DNA of 16,113 nucleotides, from NCBI GenBank assembly GCA_017555925.1, contig JAFZFL010000212.1:1-16113 (forward strand), read 5' to 3'. A program made the translations under genes and the position numbers. Shown here piece after piece: positions 13,417 to 16,113 of this stretch; the stretch's first letter is position 1, and each line of letters starts with the position of its first letter. The notes under the pieces were generated by a model. The model ran no database searches and had not been told where the DNA came from. It was given only the letters and a program-made list of their open reading frames with translations. Source of the DNA: Bacteroidales bacterium (GTDB taxonomy: Bacteria > Bacteroidota > Bacteroidia > Bacteroidales > UBA932).

Positions 13417-15623
13417 TATTTTCTCTTTACTTCAAGACGGTTTATAGTCTTAAGCAACTCATTTTTAACAGCACCCTCAGGAGCATTTGCATAAAGCTCT
13501 TTTGCCTTTGCAATAATTTCCGGTTTCTTGTATGAATAGACGTACCAACCCAAAACCTCTGCAGCCAACACCTGCTCAGCCTCGCTTCCGTTGGCAATCA
13601 TGTGATATAAGCCGTCAAGAGCCCTTACACTACAGCCATTACGTTCTCCGGTAATGGTAGACATCTTCTCTTTTGATGAAACTTCTGCATCGAACAACTC
13701 TTTGTACGATTTTTTATTGCTTGCTTCCGATCTTCTCAATCTCTTGGCCATTGAGTCAAATTTCTCTTGTGTATACCAGTTTGAGTATTTGCCTCTAACT
13801 TTATCCAACTCTGCAATCACACTCTCGGCATCAAATGCGCCCATTGCCATACCTACCTGAAAATCTTCGCGTTGGCTTGTAAGAGGATTTGCAAGCAATT
13901 TTACCATATAAGGAATAAGCTCCGGACTTGCATTTTTTGCAGCTGTACCAATAGCAAGTCTTCTTACTATCTCATAACTGTCTTCCATTGCAATTTTAAG
14001 AGCCTCAACAAGGTTCTGATCTGCAATCTGTCTGTTGGTTGCAAACGCCTCCATCCTCACATTGTAATATGGGCTTGTCTTTGCAATATCAAGAAGTTCT
14101 TTAGAATCTATAGCACCATTCTTGTACAACATCTTAATAGCCAAAACTCTCATCTCAGGAGCAAGCTCCTTTGAAGGGTTCTCAAGAATCTCTCTCCAAT
14201 ATTTTACATCGTTCTTCTTGAAAACCACATCCCTTGCAATATTGTAGCCGCCAAGCACCTCCTTTTGTGGAGCAAAAGCAAATGTAGGGTCACCAAACAA
14301 GTGTTGCTCAATTGCCAACTGGCCTTTATAAACATCTCCCGATGATACGCCAAGGTTGTAAAGACCGCTCAACTCTATTGTCCAGATATCCTGAAGTGTA
14401 TTTACAGTATTTGCTCTTACTGTCATTGTTGTACCAGGATTGAAGATATATCTTGAAGCAATATAATCGTCATATATGAAGGCACCGTTAAAACAAGCGT
14501 CAAGTACAAGAACTTTAGGACCTGTTACAAAGTTGTTGTTCATATCATCAAGGTAAAGATCCATATTTGCAGAGTGTATGCTGTCTGCCTCAAGTTTTTT
14601 AGGATCATTGTAATCTTCCAACCACGCTCTTGGAACACCATACTCTTTTACAAATCTATCCATTGCAGCCTCAGGATCTTTCCTGTTTTTCTTTCTGTTC
14701 ATCTGGCTTCTCAAATAATTACGGCCCAAATCAATCCATGTTTTAAGATCTTTTGACATTGGAATACCGCTCAACAGCTCTGTATCAGGAGCGCCGTGGT
14801 GGTGAAGAATGGCAAAGTCAATCTCCTGGTCAGCCAATATTGACATAAGGCGTTTCTTAACATAGTAATCTCTTGAAAAATCAAGGTATGACAACTCGCC
14901 ATTATGACCGCTAAGGAATGGGAACTGCTCATTGAAACTTACAGCCTCATCAATTCTTGCCTGTATTGACTCCGAGTTGTATCCGTGACCTCCAAAATGG
15001 AATATTTTGCTCATCTTCTCAGGATTTTTGTGAGCCTCTACAGCTTTTAGCAAGAATGCCTCAATAGCCTTATACTCGTTACCGTCAATAGGAGCCTTGA
15101 TTCTGGCAGAGTAGATGTCGCTGTTGATCTCTTGTGGAGAGTCTGCTCTCAAAGTGTAGTAGTGAAGATTTGTTTTTGCACTATCTTGTCTGATATAGTC
15201 AAATTTAAGGTCAAAATCATCATAGAAACGGTCTGTTGGGATTGATGAAATGAACCAGTCCTCCTTCTGGCTTCTCTTGAATGCAGTTGCAAAGTGCTGC
15301 GCATCCCTTACCATTGGAATTGGAATGTTTCCTACGAATACTGCACCCTCAAGAGAGTTCTTGTCATACATTTTTTTCAGTTCTGCTCTGATTCCGTCAG
15401 GGTTATGCCATTTGTCAATAACAAGGACACCTTTTCTGTCGGGAAGAGAGATTGCCTCAACATATTTGTCTACAGCATCTTTTATTTTGCTGTATGTAAC
15501 CTCATCAACTACAACTGCTACAGTTGATACTTTTTTTGTGGCTTTAGCCATAAGTGTATTGCTGCCAACCATTAAGATAAGGGCTGCCAATGCCACTACC
15601 GCTACTTTAAATATTCTTTTCAT
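13416..15623 (-). CDS. Gene A: exported gingipain-like (clan CD) cysteine peptidase with HEAT-like C-terminal region
   Basis: A 735-residue protein, first gene of the array. The signal peptide (MKRIFKVAVVALAALILMVGSNTLMAKA) has no lipobox Cys, so this copy should be soluble in the periplasm or secreted, unlike B and C. The peptidase domain (about 33-452) shows FVGNIPIPM (96-104), IPTDRFYDDFDL (128-139), IYSARIKAP (170-178), FGGHGYNS (210-217), the inferred catalytic His276 in LHHHGAPDTE, the inferred nucleophile Cys377 in LDACFNGAF, NTVNTLQDIW (405-414) and LFGDPTFAFA (442-451). HEAT-like helical pairs (about 475-720) include YNVRMEAFATNRQIADQNL and PELIPYMVKLL. TGERNGC (658-664) and the tail KNELLKTINRLEVKRK close the protein. 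A terminator lies between it and the S9 gene upstream, and a weak promoter match precedes it. The layout of landmarks follows gingipain-type C25 peptidases, but this is an eye-based assignment. Substrate is unknown. Confidence 0.78.
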   Translation of the reverse strand: MKRIFKVAVVALAALILMVGSNTLMAKATKKVSTVAVVVDEVTYSKIKDAVDKYVEAISLPDRKGVLVIDKWHNPDGIRAELKKMYDKNSLEGAVFVGNIPIPMVRDAQHFATAFKRSQKEDWFISSIPTDRFYDDFDLKFDYIRQDSAKTNLHYYTLRADSPQEINSDIYSARIKAPIDGNEYKAIEAFLLKAVEAHKNPEKMSKIFHFGGHGYNSESIQARIDEAVSFNEQFPFLSGHNGELSYLDFSRDYYVKKRLMSILADQEIDFAILHHHGAPDTELLSGIPMSKDLKTWIDLGRNYLRSQMNRKKNRKDPEAAMDRFVKEYGVPRAWLEDYNDPKKLEADSIHSANMDLYLDDMNNNFVTGPKVLVLDACFNGAFIYDDYIASRYIFNPGTTMTVRANTVNTLQDIWTIELSGLYNLGVSSGDVYKGQLAIEQHLFGDPTFAFAPQKEVLGGYNIARDVVFKKNDVKYWREILENPSKELAPEMRVLAIKMLYKNGAIDSKELLDIAKTSPYYNVRMEAFATNRQIADQNLVEALKIAMEDSYEIVRRLAIGTAAKNASPELIPYMVKLLANPLTSQREDFQVGMAMGAFDAESVIAELDKVRGKYSNWYTQEKFDSMAKRLRRSEASNKKSYKELFDAEVSSKEKMSTITGERNGCSVRALDGLYHMIANGSEAEQVLAAEVLGWYVYSYKKPEIIAKAKELYANAPEGAVKNELLKTINRLEVKRK

Positions 15624-15662
15624 TTTTAAGTTTTTATATCTTGTTTGTTTACTATCAGTTTT

Positions 15663-15671
15663 ACAATGGTA
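15663..15671 (-). promoter_or_regulatory. Possible -7 element for genes A-B-C
   Basis: TACCATTGT (minus strand, 15671-15663) matches the Bacteroidota -7 consensus TAnnTTTGY with one mismatch, about 40 bases before the gene A ATG and just after the S9 terminator. No convincing -33 TTTG is present. Its placement makes it plausible, but the sequence match is weak. Confidence 0.33.
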
Positions 15672-15680
15672 CCTGTGCTT

Positions 15681-15717
15681 AAAAACAGCAGAGGGCGGCT
15701 CTTTGCAGAACCGTCCT
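15681..15717 (-). terminator. Intrinsic terminator after the S9 peptidase gene
   Basis: AGGGCGGCTCT (15692-15702) pairs with AGAACCGTCCT (15707-15717) around a TTGC loop, with one mismatch and one G-T wobble. On the minus strand it is followed by CTGCTG and TTTTT (15685-15681). It begins a few bases after the S9 stop codon and separates that transcript from the A-E array. Confidence 0.72.
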
Positions 15718-15723
15718 TTACCG

Positions 15724-16113
15724 CTACTCCTCTACAAGCTCAAGACCTGTCTCTATACCCTTTTTAGTGGCAGGTACGCCATATTTCATCCAAACAGGCA
15801 TTGGTGCCCCTTTCAGGAAGTGATCCATAAATTGTGATAGACGTATGGTATAGTCGTATGAGTTTACATATCCGCTCAAGTTATGGGTCTCATTATTGTA
15901 TTGCAACATCCAGACCTGCTTACCCAAACGGCGCAAAGCTGTAAAATACTCAATACCTTGTGTCCATGGAACTGCCTCATCCTTATCATTATGCATAATA
16001 AGCAACGGTGTGTTTACCTTATCTGCAAAGAATAGAGGTGAGTTCTCTATGTAGAGCTCCAAACCGCCCTCATCCCAAGGAGTACAACCAATACGGCTCT
16101 GGGTGTGCTCATA
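15724..16113 (-). CDS. Prolyl oligopeptidase-family (S9) serine peptidase, C-terminal part (cut by window edge)
   Basis: The last 129 codons of an alpha/beta-hydrolase S9 peptidase, a family cleaving short peptides, often as exported dipeptidyl peptidases or acylaminoacyl peptidases in Bacteroidota. The frame is open to the window edge and begins YEHTQSRIGCTPWDEGG. It continues with the family's C-terminal hallmarks: NSPLFFADKVNTPLLIMHND; the catalytic Asp in NDKDEAVPWTQG; the segment GIEYFTALRRLGKQVWMLQY; the catalytic His in NNETHNLSGY; and the tail DHFLKGAPMPVWMKYGVPATKKG. The catalytic serine (GxSxG) and any propeller domain lie outside the window. A TTG near 16060 is not the start, because homology continues upstream of it. 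It lies immediately upstream of the clan CD array on the same strand but ends in its own terminator. Confidence 0.93.
   Translation of the reverse strand, partial: YEHTQSRIGCTPWDEGGLELYIENSPLFFADKVNTPLLIMHNDKDEAVPWTQGIEYFTALRRLGKQVWMLQYNNETHNLSGYVNSYDYTIRLSQFMDHFLKGAPMPVWMKYGVPATKKGIETGLELVEE

Larger units (their letters stand above)
4252..15623 (-). repeat. Tandem array of five paralogous exported clan CD peptidase / HEAT-like genes (A-E)
   Basis: Five consecutive, same-strand genes of about 2.2-2.3 kb share one architecture: export signal, gingipain-like peptidase domain of about 430 residues, helical repeat region and a conserved C-terminal KxELxKTxNRL motif. A, B and C are clearly closest to each other, and D and E are more divergent. 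At the DNA level the copies differ throughout, with no long exact repeats noticed by eye, so the duplications look old and kept by selection rather than recent. Spacings in transcription order are 24 (A-B), 59 (B-C), 177 (C-D) and 12 (D-E) bases. Confidence 0.9.

Noticed and set aside
4252..15623. Caspase-like immune effector system (such as CRISPR-linked TPR-CHAT or gasdermin-associated proteases)
   Set aside because: All five proteins carry export signals, and no gasdermin, nucleic-acid sensor, CRISPR array or other defence gene is present. A cytoplasmic immune role does not fit.
4252..15623. T9SS-secreted cargo like true gingipains
   Set aside because: The C termini are helical with KTINRL-type ends and show no Ig-like C-terminal domain or typical T9SS signature.
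16060..16062. TTG as start of a 112-codon gene at the right edge
   Set aside because: S9-family homology (SRIGCTPWDEGG) continues upstream in the same frame to the window edge, so this is the interior of a larger gene.

Overview
The window looks like a chromosomal segment from a member of the Bacteroidota, most likely the order Bacteroidales. The evidence is the moderate-to-low GC content, very AT-rich spacers, several promoter-like sites of the Bacteroidota type (TAnnTTTG at -7, one with a well-placed TTTG at -33), and protein families with a Bacteroidota flavour (S9 peptidase with a WMKYGVPATKKG-type tail, gingipain-like clan CD peptidases, serine hydrolase with a C-terminal DUF3471-like domain). 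Species cannot be fixed from the sequence alone. I saw no tRNA, rRNA, insertion sequence, CRISPR array or phage gene.

Layout, left to right: the first 37 codons of panC (minus strand, cut by the window edge); an exported class I glutamine-amidotransferase-like (peptidase C26) protein and an exported class C beta-lactamase-like serine hydrolase, probably co-transcribed on the minus strand; a divergent promoter region; radA on the plus strand; a strong bidirectional hairpin terminator; then, filling 4252-15623 on the minus strand, five consecutive paralogous genes, here called A to E in order of transcription (A 13416-15623, B 11145-13391, C 8929-11085, D 6553-8751, E 4252-6540); finally the C-terminal 129 codons of an S9 prolyl-oligopeptidase-family enzyme, cut by the right edge. 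No gene-free stretch exceeds about 180 bases.

The five-gene array is the remarkable part. Each protein has an export signal, a domain with the landmarks of gingipain-type (C25-like, clan CD) cysteine peptidases, and a C-terminal helical, HEAT-like repeat region ending in a conserved KxELxKTxNRL motif. The inferred His-Cys dyad (HG, then NACYNG or DAC[YF]NG 97-102 residues later) is kept in all five, although the proteins have diverged clearly. A, D and E carry ordinary signal peptides and B and C carry lipoprotein signals. B is interrupted by a single in-frame TAA exactly where the peptidase part meets the repeat part. A terminator and a promoter between C and D suggest two transcription units, A-B-C and D-E. 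Both start downstream of the S9 peptidase, which has its own terminator.

Functionally the segment is rich in exported hydrolases acting on peptides or peptide-like bonds (S9, five clan CD-like, beta-lactamase-like, C26), with the housekeeping genes radA and panC embedded among them. The working idea that A-E form a set of periplasmic or outer-membrane peptidases with different anchoring and substrate scaffolds is inference. The substrate is unknown.
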